Shown here: piece by piece, positions 35,411 to 45,278 of the stretch
How positions within the stretch are numbered: the stretch's first letter is position 1
How the letters are laid out: every line of letters begins with the position of its first letter
Source of the DNA: Paraburkholderia azotifigens
GTDB taxonomy: Bacteria; Pseudomonadota; Gammaproteobacteria; Burkholderiales; Burkholderiaceae
DNA length: 64,000 nt
Reading direction: 5' to 3'
Assembly: GCF_007995085.1 (NCBI RefSeq)
Contig: NZ_VOQS01000003.1
Location: forward strand, 2,046,001-2,110,000
The notes under the pieces: model-generated
Told to the model about the DNA's origin: nothing
Database searches by the model: none
What the model saw: the letters and a program-made list of their open reading frames with translations, nothing else
Position numbers and translations under genes: made by a program

Positions 35411-36340
35411 ATGGAAGCGAACGAATTGAGCGTGCGGGCGCGCGGCGGCACGGAGTTGATGCTGCAGGCGCTTCACGCGCGGCTCGACCCGCAACTGGCG
35501 CGACAGTTTCAGATCATTCCATCGCGCGTGCGCTGGCTCGATCCCGATCGTAAGCGGATTCTCTGGCTGCATGACAAGCCGAGCCGGGAGGAAGCCAGCT
35601 TCCTGGAGCATGCGGAGAATCGTGCGGCGTTTGCAGGCATTGTGTGCGTGTCGCACTATCAGGCGGCGCTGTATCAGATGATTCCAAACGTGCCGTATGC
35701 GGAAATGACCGTGCTGCAGAACGCAATCGAGCCGTTCGGCGCCTATCGTCCGCGACGCAGCGAGCGCATCCGTCTGATCTACCACACGACACCGAACCGC
35801 GGCCTCGAAATCCTCGTGCCCGTGTTCGAGTATCTCGCGGCGCGCCACGCCGACATCGAACTCGACGTGTTCTCGAGCTTCAGCATCTACGACTGGACGG
35901 AGCGCGACGCGCCGTATCGGCCGCTATTCGAGCGATGCCGGGCGCATCCGCGCATCCGCTATCACGGCGCGCAGCCGAACGCGGTCGTGCGCGACATGCT
36001 CGGCGAGTCTGACATTTTCGCGTACCCGAACATCGAACGGGAGACGAGCTGCATCGCGGCCATCGAGGCGATGTCGGCGGGCTGTCTCACGGTGTGCGCG
36101 GCGTACGGCGGTTTGCCGGAGACCTGCGCGAACTACGCGCAGCTCTATCCGTTCACGGAAAACATCCAGGTTCATGCGCAGCGTTTCGCGGCGGCGCTGG
36201 ATTCCGCCATCGTCTCGGTCCGGCGGCGCAGCGCCGACGACGAGCGCCTGCGCGCGCAGCAGGTTGAATACTTCACGCGCTTCTATTCGTGGGACAGGCG
36301 CATCGGCGAATGGGACGCGTATCTGCGCGGCTTGCTGTGA
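35411..36340 (+). CDS. GT-B / GT4-like glycosyltransferase
   Basis: A 309-residue protein, ATG 35411. It shows the C-terminal Rossmann half of a GT-B enzyme: V-S-H-Y-Q-A-A-L-Y, L-Q-N-A-I-E-P-F, R-L-I-Y-H-T-T-P-N-R-G-L-E-I-L as the donor loop, then Y-P-N-I-E-R-E-T-S-C-I-A-A-I-E-A-M-S-A-G-C-L-T-V, the E-x7-E region typical of GT4. The N-terminal half is shorter than usual (family members are often 350-400). With the preceding GT-A gene it forms a two-gene unit with no other polysaccharide genes next to it. Confidence 0.8.
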   Translation: MEANELSVRARGGTELMLQALHARLDPQLARQFQIIPSRVRWLDPDRKRILWLHDKPSREEASFLEHAENRAAFAGIVCVSHYQAALYQMIPNVPYAEMTVLQNAIEPFGAYRPRRSERIRLIYHTTPNRGLEILVPVFEYLAARHADIELDVFSSFSIYDWTERDAPYRPLFERCRAHPRIRYHGAQPNAVVRDMLGESDIFAYPNIERETSCIAAIEAMSAGCLTVCAAYGGLPETCANYAQLYPFTENIQVHAQRFAAALDSAIVSVRRRSADDERLRAQQVEYFTRFYSWDRRIGEWDAYLRGLL

Positions 36341-36577
36341 CGCCGAACCGGTATCCGATAACTTTCAGATCATCTTGAGAGAAATTAAGAATCAGGCGAT
36401 TCAACCGGATTTGTCTGCTCCTTAAACTTCAAAGATCACTTGCCGGGCTGCGCGGCGCGATGCAGCGACCACAGAGTCGCGGGATCGCTTGATCCACCTT
36501 CGCTACGCGCCGCTGCCGTGTCTTCCGGACGCGGCCGCTCATGCCCGCAGCCCTTTGTTTCCAACGCGAGATCCGAC

Positions 36578-38020
36578 GTGAATTACCTGCGATCATTCCT
36601 CGCGCGCGGGCAGGGCATCTCCGTGGCTGCGGTTCGTCCGCTGCCTCTCAAACGCAAGACGCTTTCCAGCGTGGCCGCCTGTTCGGCATTGTGGATCGGG
36701 GCCTCGATGGTGCCCGGCGCATCCACCGCGCTCGCTGCACCGAAGGCGCACAAACATGGTCCCGCTCACAAGCGGCGGCACCATCTTGCTGTTGCACGGA
36801 AGATGCCTTTGCCCGGCGCGCAACCCGCTCCTTCGCCCGATGCCGTATGGCCTCCGCCGCACGACGCCGGTGGCGCACGTGCCGGGTCCGCCGCGGGCCA
36901 GTCCGGCGCTGGCGCGTCCGTGCCGACGGCCGCTCGCAGCGACGCCGCCACGCATGCGCCGGGCTATTCGATGGCGTCGCTCAGCTTGCGCATGCCGTCG
37001 AACGAACTGGTGCTCGGCACGGTCTGCGCGGCCACACCGACGATGTGCGTGCCCGTCGCCCACGATCCCGCGGACGACACCCACGAATGGTCCGGGCGCG
37101 TCAGGCAGCAGGGCGCGCCCGACGACACCGTGCAGGCGACAACGGCGTTCGGCGACGCCACGGGCTTCAGCCTGCAGGGCGACGAAGCGCGTTCGAGCGC
37201 CGGCGCGATCGACGGGACACTGCGTGCGACGCTCGAGCAGGCGGGCTTGGCCGCGAGCGTCGTCGATCAGATCGGCGCGATCTTCGCGGGCCGCGTCGAT
37301 GTCGACGCGCAGGCGCAAGCAGGCGACGAATACCGGCTGGTGATGGCACCAGCCGATGAATCGGCTGAACCGCGTATTGCATCGCTCGAAGTCCGTCTGA
37401 ACGGACGGGCATACGATGCGCTCTGGTTCACGGCGCCGGGCGCGGCGCAGGGCGCGTACTACACGCCCGACGGCGCGTTGATCGCGAGCGAGCCGTTCGC
37501 GATGCCGCTGAACTACGGTCGCGTGAGTTCGCCGTTCGGCATGCGCCGGCATCCCGTCTACGGCGAGCGCCGCTTCCACACGGGCGTCGATCTGACCGCG
37601 CCCGCCGGCACGCCGATCTACGCGGCGGCGGCGGGTATCGTCGAGATGGCCGTCGATGGACGCGGCTACGGCAAGCACGTCGTCCTGCGTCACGACGACG
37701 GCTATTCGACGTACTACGCGCATCTGTCGTTGTTCGCGGACGATCTGAAGCTCGGGCAACGCATCGAGCAGGGGCAGGTGATCGGCTATGTCGGCCGCAC
37801 GGGGACGGCGACGGGACCGCACCTGCACTACGAAGTGCGCAAGGACGACTATCCCGTCGATCCGATGTCGCTCACGGCTCATTGTTTCGTCGCACCGTTG
37901 TCGGGCGCCGCGCGCGTCGCGTTCGACGTGCGCGCCGAGGCCGCGCGCACGACACTTGCGGCGCTGCAGCCGCGCAGTGTGCGCATCGCCTTGATCCTCC
38001 AGCCGCCGCGCTTCTTCTGA
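36578..38020 (+). CDS. M23-family peptidoglycan endopeptidase (LytM domain)
   Basis: A 480-residue exported protein. A signal peptide (about residues 15-48, ending S-T-A-L-A-A) is followed by a His/Lys- and then Pro/Ala-rich linker. A middle domain (about 190-290) contains G-T-L-R-A-T-L-E-Q-A-G-L as in OapA/SH3-like regions. The C-terminal LytM domain has intact zinc ligands: H-x3-D in F-H-T-G-V-D-L and H-L-H-Y-E, with the further His in Y-A-H-L-S. It should cleave peptide cross-links in the periplasm. GTG 36578 is preferred as start because the signal peptide begins shortly after; a TTG at 36440 would add 46 unconserved residues. Confidence 0.85.
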   Translation: MNYLRSFLARGQGISVAAVRPLPLKRKTLSSVAACSALWIGASMVPGASTALAAPKAHKHGPAHKRRHHLAVARKMPLPGAQPAPSPDAVWPPPHDAGGARAGSAAGQSGAGASVPTAARSDAATHAPGYSMASLSLRMPSNELVLGTVCAATPTMCVPVAHDPADDTHEWSGRVRQQGAPDDTVQATTAFGDATGFSLQGDEARSSAGAIDGTLRATLEQAGLAASVVDQIGAIFAGRVDVDAQAQAGDEYRLVMAPADESAEPRIASLEVRLNGRAYDALWFTAPGAAQGAYYTPDGALIASEPFAMPLNYGRVSSPFGMRRHPVYGERRFHTGVDLTAPAGTPIYAAAAGIVEMAVDGRGYGKHVVLRHDDGYSTYYAHLSLFADDLKLGQRIEQGQVIGYVGRTGTATGPHLHYEVRKDDYPVDPMSLTAHCFVAPLSGAARVAFDVRAEAARTTLAALQPRSVRIALILQPPRFF

Positions 38021-38292
38021 TGCGGCCACGCGATGGCGCGCCGCGCGCCATCGCTGCTTCCTCTTCCCGTTCTGACTTTCCGGTGCAGCTGCGCACAGAC
38101 TTGCGCGCCCGTTCGCCGTGAAATGTAATACAGTCCATCCGATGGACGTGCGTGCCGGCTTCACTGTGCAACGCAGCACGAACCCGACAAACCTTTCCCG
38201 CCAGCCCGCAGCCGTCGAGCATCTGACGCCTCTTCGCGGCACGCGGTTGCAGCGCTCCCGATGCAAGCCGATTCACAAGAACGGAGAAAAGC

Positions 38293-39714
38293 ATGAAGGC
38301 CAGCACCATCGCGGAACGGGAAGCCAGCGGGCGCGCGGCCCGCGAACACGCAAGGCGCTCCAGTCACCGCACGCTCGGTCCCATGCATCGCAATCCCGTC
38401 GATCTGCTCAGGCAGAGCAGCGAAGGGCGCGTCGAGCGTCTCGTGCCGCTGCGCTATGGCCGCATGACGGTGTCGCCGTTCACGTTCTTTCGCGGCAGCG
38501 CGATCCTGCAGGCGCACGATCTCAGCCTGACGCCGCACACGACGCTCACGCTGCCCATCTGCGGTGATGCGCATCTGTTGAACTTCGGCGGCTTCGCGAC
38601 GCCCGAGCGCCAGCTGATCTTCGATCTGAACGATTTCGACGAAGTCTCGACGGCGCCGTTCGAATGGGATCTGAAGCGCCTCGCCGCGAGCTTCGTCGTC
38701 GCCGCGCGGCACATGCGCTTCAGCCGCGGCGCCGCGCACGACCTCGTGATGACAGCCGTCAACCAGTATCGCGACCGCATCGCGCAGTACGCGGGATGCG
38801 GCGCGCTCGAACTGTGGTACGAGCGGATCACGTTCGATCGCATGGTCGACACGGCCGTGAACGCCGAGAACCGCCGGCTGATCCGGCGTGCGATGGAGAA
38901 GGCGGGCGCCCGCACGCACGAAAGCATGCTCGAGAAGCTGGCCGAGCGCGACGGCGACCGTTACGTCATGCGCGATATGCCGCCCGGCCTGTTCCACGTG
39001 CACGGATCGAATACCCTGTTCGATGCCGAAGACGACTGGTTCAAGATCGGCGAGTGGAACAAGCTGATCCACGAGACCTTCCAGGACTACCTGAAAACGC
39101 TCAACGAAGACCGTCGCGAGTTGCTTGGCCAGTTCACGCTGCACGATCTCGTGTTCAAGGTGGCTGGCGTCGGCAGTGTGGGCACGCGCTGTCTCGTGTT
39201 GCTCATGGCCGATCCGCATGGCAAGCCGCTCTTTCTGCAGGTCAAGGAAGCGCGCCGCTCGGTGATCGCGCAGCATTTCAAGGCGGGGCCGCGCAAAGCC
39301 GAGCCGAAGCACGAGGGCGAGCGCGTCGTGCTCGGCCAGCGCATGCTGCAGGCGGCGAGCGACATATTTCTGGGCTGGTCGACGGGGCCGTCGGGCCGGC
39401 ATTTCTACGTGCGGCAGTTGCGCGATATGAAGCTGGCGCCGAGCATCGACCTGTTCGACGTCGATCAGCTGAACGGCTATGCGCGGCTGTGCGGCTGGGC
39501 GCTGGCGCGCGCGCATGCGAAGGCGGGCGGCAAGGCGATCGAAATCAGCGCGTATATTGGACGTAGCGACCAGTTCGCGCAGGCGCTGGCCGAGTATGCA
39601 TCGGCGTATGCGGATCAGGTCGAGCGCGATTATGACGCGTTCATGAAAGCGTGCCGCAGCGGGGAGCTCGAGGCGCGTACCGACGAAGACATGGCCGCCG
39701 ATTTCCGTATCTGA
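38293..39714 (+). CDS. DUF2252 protein
   Basis: A 473-residue protein from ATG 38293 with a CGGAGAA site. It has the DUF2252 hallmarks: R-M-T-V-S-P-F-T-F-F-R-G-S-A near residue 60, C-G-D-A-H-L-L-N-F-G-G-F near 95, F-D-L-N-D-F-D-E-V near 118 and E-W-D-L-K-R-L-A-A-S, then a late L-C-G-W-A-L-A-R-A-H-A-K. These motifs look like a remote aminoglycoside-phosphotransferase/kinase fold (G-D-x-H-x-x-N and D-x-D-D), but no activity is established. It is followed by a stress-type GlsB/YeaQ protein. Confidence 0.88.
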   Translation: MKASTIAEREASGRAAREHARRSSHRTLGPMHRNPVDLLRQSSEGRVERLVPLRYGRMTVSPFTFFRGSAILQAHDLSLTPHTTLTLPICGDAHLLNFGGFATPERQLIFDLNDFDEVSTAPFEWDLKRLAASFVVAARHMRFSRGAAHDLVMTAVNQYRDRIAQYAGCGALELWYERITFDRMVDTAVNAENRRLIRRAMEKAGARTHESMLEKLAERDGDRYVMRDMPPGLFHVHGSNTLFDAEDDWFKIGEWNKLIHETFQDYLKTLNEDRRELLGQFTLHDLVFKVAGVGSVGTRCLVLLMADPHGKPLFLQVKEARRSVIAQHFKAGPRKAEPKHEGERVVLGQRMLQAASDIFLGWSTGPSGRHFYVRQLRDMKLAPSIDLFDVDQLNGYARLCGWALARAHAKAGGKAIEISAYIGRSDQFAQALAEYASAYADQVERDYDAFMKACRSGELEARTDEDMAADFRI

Positions 39715-39832
39715 TTCGCGCGCCCGCCGCAACGATGCAGTCGCGTCAGGCAGCAAGGCGGACCGTCGAACCGGCAGTCCGTCCGCAGGCAGTAGCAGGG
39801 CAACGTGGTGCTAACTCTGATCGGAGGTTCGC

Positions 39833-40084
39833 ATGCTTTCCCTCATTGGCACGATAGTCGTCGGTCTCGTCGTGGGTCTGATTGCGCGCGCGCTCAAGCC
39901 GGGCGACGACAGCATGGGTCTCATCATGACGATCGTCCTCGGCATTGCGGGCTCGCTGGTGGCGGGCTATGTCGGGCGGGCGCTCGGCTGGTATCAGCCG
40001 GGACAGGCGGCGGGCTGGATCGCGTCGATCATCGGCGCGATCATCCTGCTCGTCATCTATCACCTGATCCGGCGGCGCACCTAG
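39833..40084 (+). CDS. GlsB/YeaQ/YmgE-family membrane protein
   Basis: An 83-residue protein with CGGAGG before ATG 39833. It has three hydrophobic segments with G-x-x-x-G patterns (V-G-L-V-V-G-L-I-A-R; I-V-L-G-I-A-G-S-L-V-A-G-Y-V-G; I-I-G-A-I-I-L-L-V-I-Y), the standard three-helix transglycosylase-associated family. Members are typically induced in stationary phase or by acid stress; the molecular role is unknown. It ends R-R-R-T as usual for the family. Confidence 0.9.
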   Translation: MLSLIGTIVVGLVVGLIARALKPGDDSMGLIMTIVLGIAGSLVAGYVGRALGWYQPGQAAGWIASIIGAIILLVIYHLIRRRT

Positions 40085-40111
40085 CGTTTCGCCCCGTCGC
40101 GCGGGCGCGCG

Positions 40112-40972
40112 TCAGGCGCCTGCCGCCTCGCGCAGCGTCACGAAGCGCAGTCCGCTTGCGCGCACGGTTTCGATCAGGCGCGGCAGCACGTCGAGCACGA
40201 CGGGCTCGCCGGACGCATCCTTTGCCGCGCTCGCATCGTGCAGCAGCAGGATGTCGCGTGCCGCGAGGCCATCGACGAGCCTTTCCAGCACGCGCTGCGG
40301 ATTGCGTTCGCGGGTGTCGAAGCCGCGCCGCGTCCACGCGGCGAGCCGCAGGTCGAGCTTCTGCAGCACCGGTTCGAGAAACAGGTTGCGCAGGCCGGCC
40401 GGTGCGCGGAAAAACATCGGGCGCTCGCCCGTCAGCGCCTCGAGCGTGTGCTGCGCGGCGCCGATTTCACGCATGAGCCCGCGCGGCAGTGTGACCGAGA
40501 ACGTGTGCACATGCACCTGCGAGTGATTTTCGACGTCGTGACCGCGCGCGACGATCTCGCGCATCAGCGCCGGATGTTGCTGCGCCCGCGCGCCGATGCA
40601 GAAGAAGGTCGCGCGCACGCCATGCGCGTCGAGCAGGTCGAGCACCTTCGGCGTGACGACGGGATCGGGGCCGTCGTCGATCGTCAGCGCGACGGCGTCG
40701 GCGTTGCGCGGCGTGTCGGGCAGCCGGGTCCAGTTCGGCCCGAGCAGCGACGAGCGCGGCCACAAGCCGATCGACACGACCACGACATGGCTCGCGAGGA
40801 TGCCCGCGAGCCACCACGGCCACGCGTGGGGCGCGAGCGCCCAGGCCGCCAGCATCGCGACATGCCATGCGATGGCGGCGTTGAACATCGGCGGATTGCC
40901 CGTGGCGGGCCAGCGGCGAGCGGGCGCTGCATGCGCGGCGGCGCGAGGCAGCGGCGGATTCGGTTGATTCAT
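40112..40972 (-). CDS. Membrane-anchored polysaccharide deacetylase
   Basis: A 286-residue protein. Two hydrophobic segments at about residues 28-75 (A-W-H-V-A-M-L-A-A-W-A-L; W-L-A-G-I-L-A-S-H-V-V-V-V-S-I-G-L-W) precede a NodB-homology CE4 domain. Motif 1 is T-I-D-D-G-P-D-P with the catalytic Asp, motif 2 H-D-V-E-N-H-S with the metal histidines, motif 3 R-A-P-A-G and motif 4 L-L-H-D-A-S. It should deacetylate N-acetylated glycans, peptidoglycan or a lipid-linked sugar at the membrane. It is convergent with the GlsB gene and stands alone. Confidence 0.88.
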   Translation of the reverse strand: MNQPNPPLPRAAAHAAPARRWPATGNPPMFNAAIAWHVAMLAAWALAPHAWPWWLAGILASHVVVVSIGLWPRSSLLGPNWTRLPDTPRNADAVALTIDDGPDPVVTPKVLDLLDAHGVRATFFCIGARAQQHPALMREIVARGHDVENHSQVHVHTFSVTLPRGLMREIGAAQHTLEALTGERPMFFRAPAGLRNLFLEPVLQKLDLRLAAWTRRGFDTRERNPQRVLERLVDGLAARDILLLHDASAAKDASGEPVVLDVLPRLIETVRASGLRFVTLREAAGA

Positions 40973-41168
40973 GATGCGTTGGCTCTGCCGGATTTCGCTT
41001 CAGGGAAAACCGTCAGACTGTCTTGATGCACGTCAAATGCGAACGATACCATTTGGGCGCGGCGCGTCCCGAAATTGGGAGGGTTGGAAAGAGAAGGCGC
41101 CCGCCGAAACCCAGTATCCTTGAGCCTTTTCCACTGCTCCATCGCTCCGCCGCCCGCGGATTCGCGTC

Positions 41169-42047
41169 ATGCGCCTGCGCCACATCGAAGTCTTCCACGC
41201 CATCATGCGCACCGGCTCGCTGTCGAAAGCGGCCGAGCTGCTGTGCGTTTCGCAACCCGCCGTCAGCAAGGTGCTCGCCCATGCAGAGCGTAGCGCGGGC
41301 CTTACGCTCTTCAACCGCGTGCACGGCCGTCTTCAGCCGACGCGCGAAGCCGAACTGCTGTTCTCCGAAACGCAGAAGCTTCAGGCGAACCTCGACAGCA
41401 TCCGCGATCTCGCGCGCAATCTGGCGCTGCAGCCGGAAGGGCATTTGCGCATCGGCTGTCTGCCGAGTCTCGGTCTGAGCCTGATTCCGCCCGCCGTCGA
41501 GGCGTTTCGCGCCGCGTATCCGCGCGTGTCGCTGCGCATCCAGACGCGCCACACGGAGGAGCTGCTCAACGCGTTGCTCACGCGCGATCTCGATCTGGCC
41601 GTCGCGCTGAATCCGCCCGCGCGGCCGGGCATCGCCTCCGTGGAACTGGGGCGCACGCCCGTCGTGTGCGTCGGTCCGCGCGACGAAGACACGGACGACC
41701 AGCCGGTCTCGCTGCAAGCGTTCGTCGAAGGCGACTGGATCGGCATCGGCAATGCCGATCCGCTGGGCGAGATGATCGGCAACGCGTTGGAGGCACTGGG
41801 ACTCGACGGTCACGCGCCCGCTGTCGAGGCGCACACCTGGCATGTCGCCCGCGCACTCGCCGCGCGCGGCATCGGCCACGCGCTGCTCGACGAGCTGACT
41901 GCGAAGAGCGGCGCGGAAGCCGTGAGCGTGCGGCGTATCGAGCCGCCGCTGTCCGTCGGGGTGTTCGCGCTGTGGCGCGACGGCGGGCTGACGTCGCAGG
42001 CGGGCAACGCATTCGTCGACGTGCTGCGCGCGCGCTTTGCGCGATGA
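41169..42047 (+). CDS. LysR-family regulator
   Basis: A 292-residue LysR protein. Helix-turn-helix M-R-L-R-H-I-E-V-F-H-A-I-M-R-T-G-S-L-S-K-A-A-E-L-L-C-V-S-Q-P-A-V-S-K is followed by a full effector domain. It is transcribed in the same direction as, and 120 bases upstream of, the D-amino-acid dehydrogenase cluster and is the likely regulator of those genes. The sequence resembles the group of LysR proteins that control amino-acid or opine catabolism, but the ligand is not identifiable. Confidence 0.9.
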   Translation: MRLRHIEVFHAIMRTGSLSKAAELLCVSQPAVSKVLAHAERSAGLTLFNRVHGRLQPTREAELLFSETQKLQANLDSIRDLARNLALQPEGHLRIGCLPSLGLSLIPPAVEAFRAAYPRVSLRIQTRHTEELLNALLTRDLDLAVALNPPARPGIASVELGRTPVVCVGPRDEDTDDQPVSLQAFVEGDWIGIGNADPLGEMIGNALEALGLDGHAPAVEAHTWHVARALAARGIGHALLDELTAKSGAEAVSVRRIEPPLSVGVFALWRDGGLTSQAGNAFVDVLRARFAR

Positions 42048-42167
42048 GCGTCTCGACGACGTGGCACGACTTAACCTGAGGTTATGCAGCCTCGCATCTC
42101 GTCAATTGATGCGCCGTTTTCGGCGCGCGACACTTGCCTGCAATGCAATCGCAAGGTTTGAGCATTC

Positions 42168-43418
42168 ATGCATGTGTGTGTCCTCGGAGCGGGCGTCGTC
42201 GGACTGACGACGGCCTGGAGTCTGGCCCGCGACGGCCATGACGTGACGATCGTCGAAGCGCGCGGCGGCGCGGCGCTAGAAGCGAGCTTCGCCAACGGCG
42301 GGCAGTTGAGCTACAGCTACGTCGCGCCGCTCGCCGATCCCGCCGTGCTGCCGAAGCTGCCCGCGTGGCTGTTGCAGCGCGACTCCGCGCTGCGCTTCGT
42401 GCCGCGGTTCGATACACAGCAGTGGCGCTGGTGCGCGGCGTTCCTGCTCGCGTGCCGCAGCCATCGCGCGCGGCAGACGGCGCTCGAACTGCTGAGCCTC
42501 GGCGCGCTCAGCAAGGCGGCGTTGCACGAGATCGTCAAGCATGAGTCGATTGCGTTCGACTACGTGCGCAACGGCAAGCTCGTCGTGTATCGCGATCCGC
42601 ACGAGTTCGGACGCGCGCGGCACAAGATGGAGCGGCTCGTCGCGGCGGGTTCGGATCAGCGCGCGCTGGACGGCAGCGAATGCGCCGTGCTCGAACCCGC
42701 GCTCGCGCATGCGCGACCGTTGATCGCGGGCGGCATTCACACGCCGTCGGAAGAAGCGGGCGACTGTCAGCGCTTCAGCGTCGCGCTCGCGGATGCGCTG
42801 GAGCGGCGGCATCGCGTGATGATCCGTTACGACACCCCTGTACGCGGACTCGTCACGGAAGGGCCGCGCATCGTCGCGGCGCGCACGGCATCGGGCGATA
42901 TCGAAGCGGATGCGTTCGTCGTCGCGCTGGGGCTCGGCAGCGTGCCGCTGCTCGACGCGCTCGGCGTGCGTCTGCCCATTTATCCGCTGACGGGCTACAG
43001 CCTCACGATTCACGCCGCCGATCGCCGGCACGCGCCGCGCGTCAGCGTGACGGACCTGCATCGCAAGGTGGTCTACGCGCCGCTCGGCGAGAGGTTGAGG
43101 ATCGCGGGCATGGTCGAGATCGCGGGCCTGCGCGACGCGCAGCGCGCGGATCGCGTCGAATTGTTGAAGCGCCACGCGCAGGAGATCTTTCCCGCCGCGG
43201 GCGATTACGCGAGCGCGCAGACCTGGTGCGGACACCGGCCCGCCACGCCCGACTCGAAGCCGCTGCTCGGCGGGACGCCGTACGGCAACCTCTGGCTGAA
43301 TACGGGGCATGGCGCGCTGGGCTTCACGCTCGCTTGCGGCAGTGCGCGCGTGATTGCCGATATGATCGCGGGCCGTGCGCCATCCGTCGATACGGCGGCT
43401 TACGCATACGATCGCTGA
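42168..43418 (+). CDS. D-amino-acid dehydrogenase (DadA-like)
   Basis: A 416-residue flavoprotein. N-terminal C-V-L-G-A-G-V-V-G-L-T-T-A-W is the FAD Rossmann motif, G-G-Q-L-S-Y-S-Y-V-A-P-L-A-D-P matches DadA proteins, and the C-terminal W-C-G-H-R-P-A-T-P-D-S-K-P-L-L-G and N-T-G-H-G-A-L-G-F-T-L-A-C-G-S-A close the fold. It oxidises D-amino acids to keto acids, passing electrons to the respiratory chain. It precedes a periplasmic amino-acid binding protein and an SDR gene on the same strand, probably one operon. It could be specific for another amine; dadA is common in several paralogues in this group. Confidence 0.88.
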   Translation: MHVCVLGAGVVGLTTAWSLARDGHDVTIVEARGGAALEASFANGGQLSYSYVAPLADPAVLPKLPAWLLQRDSALRFVPRFDTQQWRWCAAFLLACRSHRARQTALELLSLGALSKAALHEIVKHESIAFDYVRNGKLVVYRDPHEFGRARHKMERLVAAGSDQRALDGSECAVLEPALAHARPLIAGGIHTPSEEAGDCQRFSVALADALERRHRVMIRYDTPVRGLVTEGPRIVAARTASGDIEADAFVVALGLGSVPLLDALGVRLPIYPLTGYSLTIHAADRRHAPRVSVTDLHRKVVYAPLGERLRIAGMVEIAGLRDAQRADRVELLKRHAQEIFPAAGDYASAQTWCGHRPATPDSKPLLGGTPYGNLWLNTGHGALGFTLACGSARVIADMIAGRAPSVDTAAYAYDR

Positions 43419-43456
43419 ATTCGTTGCACCCACATCCACACAACAGGAGACACGGC

Positions 43457-44356
43457 ATGAAAACGACAATGACAACGTGTGCAGCGCTGCTCGCCTTCGC
43501 CATCGCCAGCGGCAACGCATGTGCGCAGGACCCGGGCGCGACGCTGAAGAAAATCCGCGAGACGGGTGCGATTGCGCTGGGCGTGCGCGAATCGTCGGTG
43601 CCGTTTTCGTACTATGACGACCAGCAGCATGTGATCGGCTATTCGCAGGCGATCGCGCTGAAGATCGTCGACGAGGTCAAGAAAGAACTGAACATGCCCG
43701 ATCTCAAGGTGCGCGAGATTCCCATCACGTCGCAGAACCGCATTCCGCTCGTGCAGAACGGCACGATCGATATCGAATGCGGCTCGACCACGCATACGAA
43801 AGAGCGCGACAACCAGGTCGCGTTCTCGAACAGCTTCTTCCAGTACGGCGTGCGCATGATCGTGAAGAAGGATGCGGGCGTGAAGGACTTCGGCGATCTG
43901 GCGAACAAGACGGTCGTGACGACGGCGGGCACGTCCGAAGAGCGTCTGCTGCGGCAGATGAACAACGAGAAGTCGATGAACATGCGCCTCATCAGCGCGA
44001 AGGATCACGCCGAGTCGTTTCTCAACGTGAAGACGGGGCGCGCCGTTGCATTCGTGATGGACGATCCGCTGCTGTACGGCGCGAAGGCCAGGGAAGCGAA
44101 CGCGGACGACTACCTCATCACGGGCACGTCGCCGATGTCGGAAGTGTATGGCTGCATGTTCCGCAAGGACGATCCCGGCTTCAAGAAACTCGCGGACGGC
44201 GTGATCGCGCGCTTGCAAACTTCGGGCGAAGCGGCGAATCTTTATCAGAAGTGGTTCACGCAACCCATTCCGCCGAAGGGCATCAACCTGAACTACCCGT
44301 TGTCGGCGGAGATGAAACAGCTGTTCGCGAAGCCGAACGACCGGGCGCTCGACTGA
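43457..44356 (+). CDS. Amino-acid ABC transporter substrate-binding protein (GltI-like)
   Basis: A 299-residue periplasmic protein from ATG 43457 with an AGGAGA site. Signal peptide [24 protein letters not shown] cleaves at A-C-A/Q. The mature part is an SBP_bac_3 fold ([21 protein letters not shown]), with [13 protein letters not shown] and [10 protein letters not shown] as in glutamate/aspartate-binding GltI. No permease or ATPase gene follows, so it is an orphan binding protein in an otherwise catabolic cluster. Confidence 0.9.
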   Translation: MKTTMTTCAALLAFAIASGNACAQDPGATLKKIRETGAIALGVRESSVPFSYYDDQQHVIGYSQAIALKIVDEVKKELNMPDLKVREIPITSQNRIPLVQNGTIDIECGSTTHTKERDNQVAFSNSFFQYGVRMIVKKDAGVKDFGDLANKTVVTTAGTSEERLLRQMNNEKSMNMRLISAKDHAESFLNVKTGRAVAFVMDDPLLYGAKAREANADDYLITGTSPMSEVYGCMFRKDDPGFKKLADGVIARLQTSGEAANLYQKWFTQPIPPKGINLNYPLSAEMKQLFAKPNDRALD

Positions 44357-44405
44357 CTTGTCCGCGTCGTGCCGTGTCGCGCGCAGCACGACCTGGAGAC
44401 AAGGT

Positions 44406-45182
44406 GTGACGCAGACATCGGCAGCGACGAATAGAGGCAAGGTGGCGCTCGTGACGGGCGCGGGCAGCGGCATCGGCCGCGCAACGGCGGGCAAGCTGCT
44501 GGACAGCGGCTATAGCGTCGTGCTGACGGGGCGCAGGCAGGCCCCGCTCGATGCGCTCGCAACGCAAGCGCAACAGCAGGGCAAGGACGCGTTCGCCGTC
44601 GCCTGCGACGTGACGGATGCCGCGAGCGTCGCCGCGCTCTTCGACGCGATCCGGCTGCGCTATGGCCGGCTCGACGTGCTGTTCAACAACGCGGGCCGCA
44701 ATGCGCCGCCCGTCGAAATCGACCAGATCGAACTCGACGACTGGCGCTCGGTTGTCGATACGAACCTGACGGGCGTGTTCCTGTGCACGCGCGCGGCCTT
44801 CGCGATGATGAAGGCGCAGACGCCGCGCGGCGGCCGCATCATCAACAACGGCTCGATCTCCGCGCATGCGCCGCGTCCGTTGAGCATCGCCTACACAGCG
44901 ACCAAGCACGCGATCACGGGACTCACCAAATCGGTGTCGCTCGACGGCAGGCCGTACGACATCGTGTGCGGCCAGATCGACATCGGCAATGCGGCGACGG
45001 AAATGGCCGAGCGGATGGCGCGCGGCGTGCCGCAAGCCAACGGCACGATCGCCGCCGAACCGCTGATGGACGTCGAGTACGTCGCGGATGCCGTGCTGCA
45101 TATGGCTAACCTGCCGCTGTCGGCGAACGTGCAGTTCATGACGATCATGGCAAGCAAGATGCCGTTCGTCGGGCGCGGATGA
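44406..45182 (+). CDS. SDR-family oxidoreductase
   Basis: A 258-residue classical [14 protein letters not shown] near residues 17-27 is the cofactor motif, N-N-A-G-R-N near 91 follows, with catalytic Ser in N-N-G-S-I-S and Y-T-A-T-K-H near 165. GTG 44406 is chosen because GGAG lies 9 bases upstream; a TTG at 44358 would overlap the preceding gene region without a ribosome site. The basic residues after the Gly motif (T-G-R-R-Q) favour NADP(H). It is probably co-transcribed with the D-amino-acid dehydrogenase and the binding protein; substrate unknown. Confidence 0.85.
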   Translation: MTQTSAATNRGKVALVTGAGSGIGRATAGKLLDSGYSVVLTGRRQAPLDALATQAQQQGKDAFAVACDVTDAASVAALFDAIRLRYGRLDVLFNNAGRNAPPVEIDQIELDDWRSVVDTNLTGVFLCTRAAFAMMKAQTPRGGRIINNGSISAHAPRPLSIAYTATKHAITGLTKSVSLDGRPYDIVCGQIDIGNAATEMAERMARGVPQANGTIAAEPLMDVEYVADAVLHMANLPLSANVQFMTIMASKMPFVGRG

Positions 45183-45278
45183 AGCACGCGTGACTCAGCG
45201 TGACTCAGCTTGACTCATACGTGACACGACGCGGCCGCTTCGTCCGACTTATACTGGACGCTTCCCGAACCACTGGAA

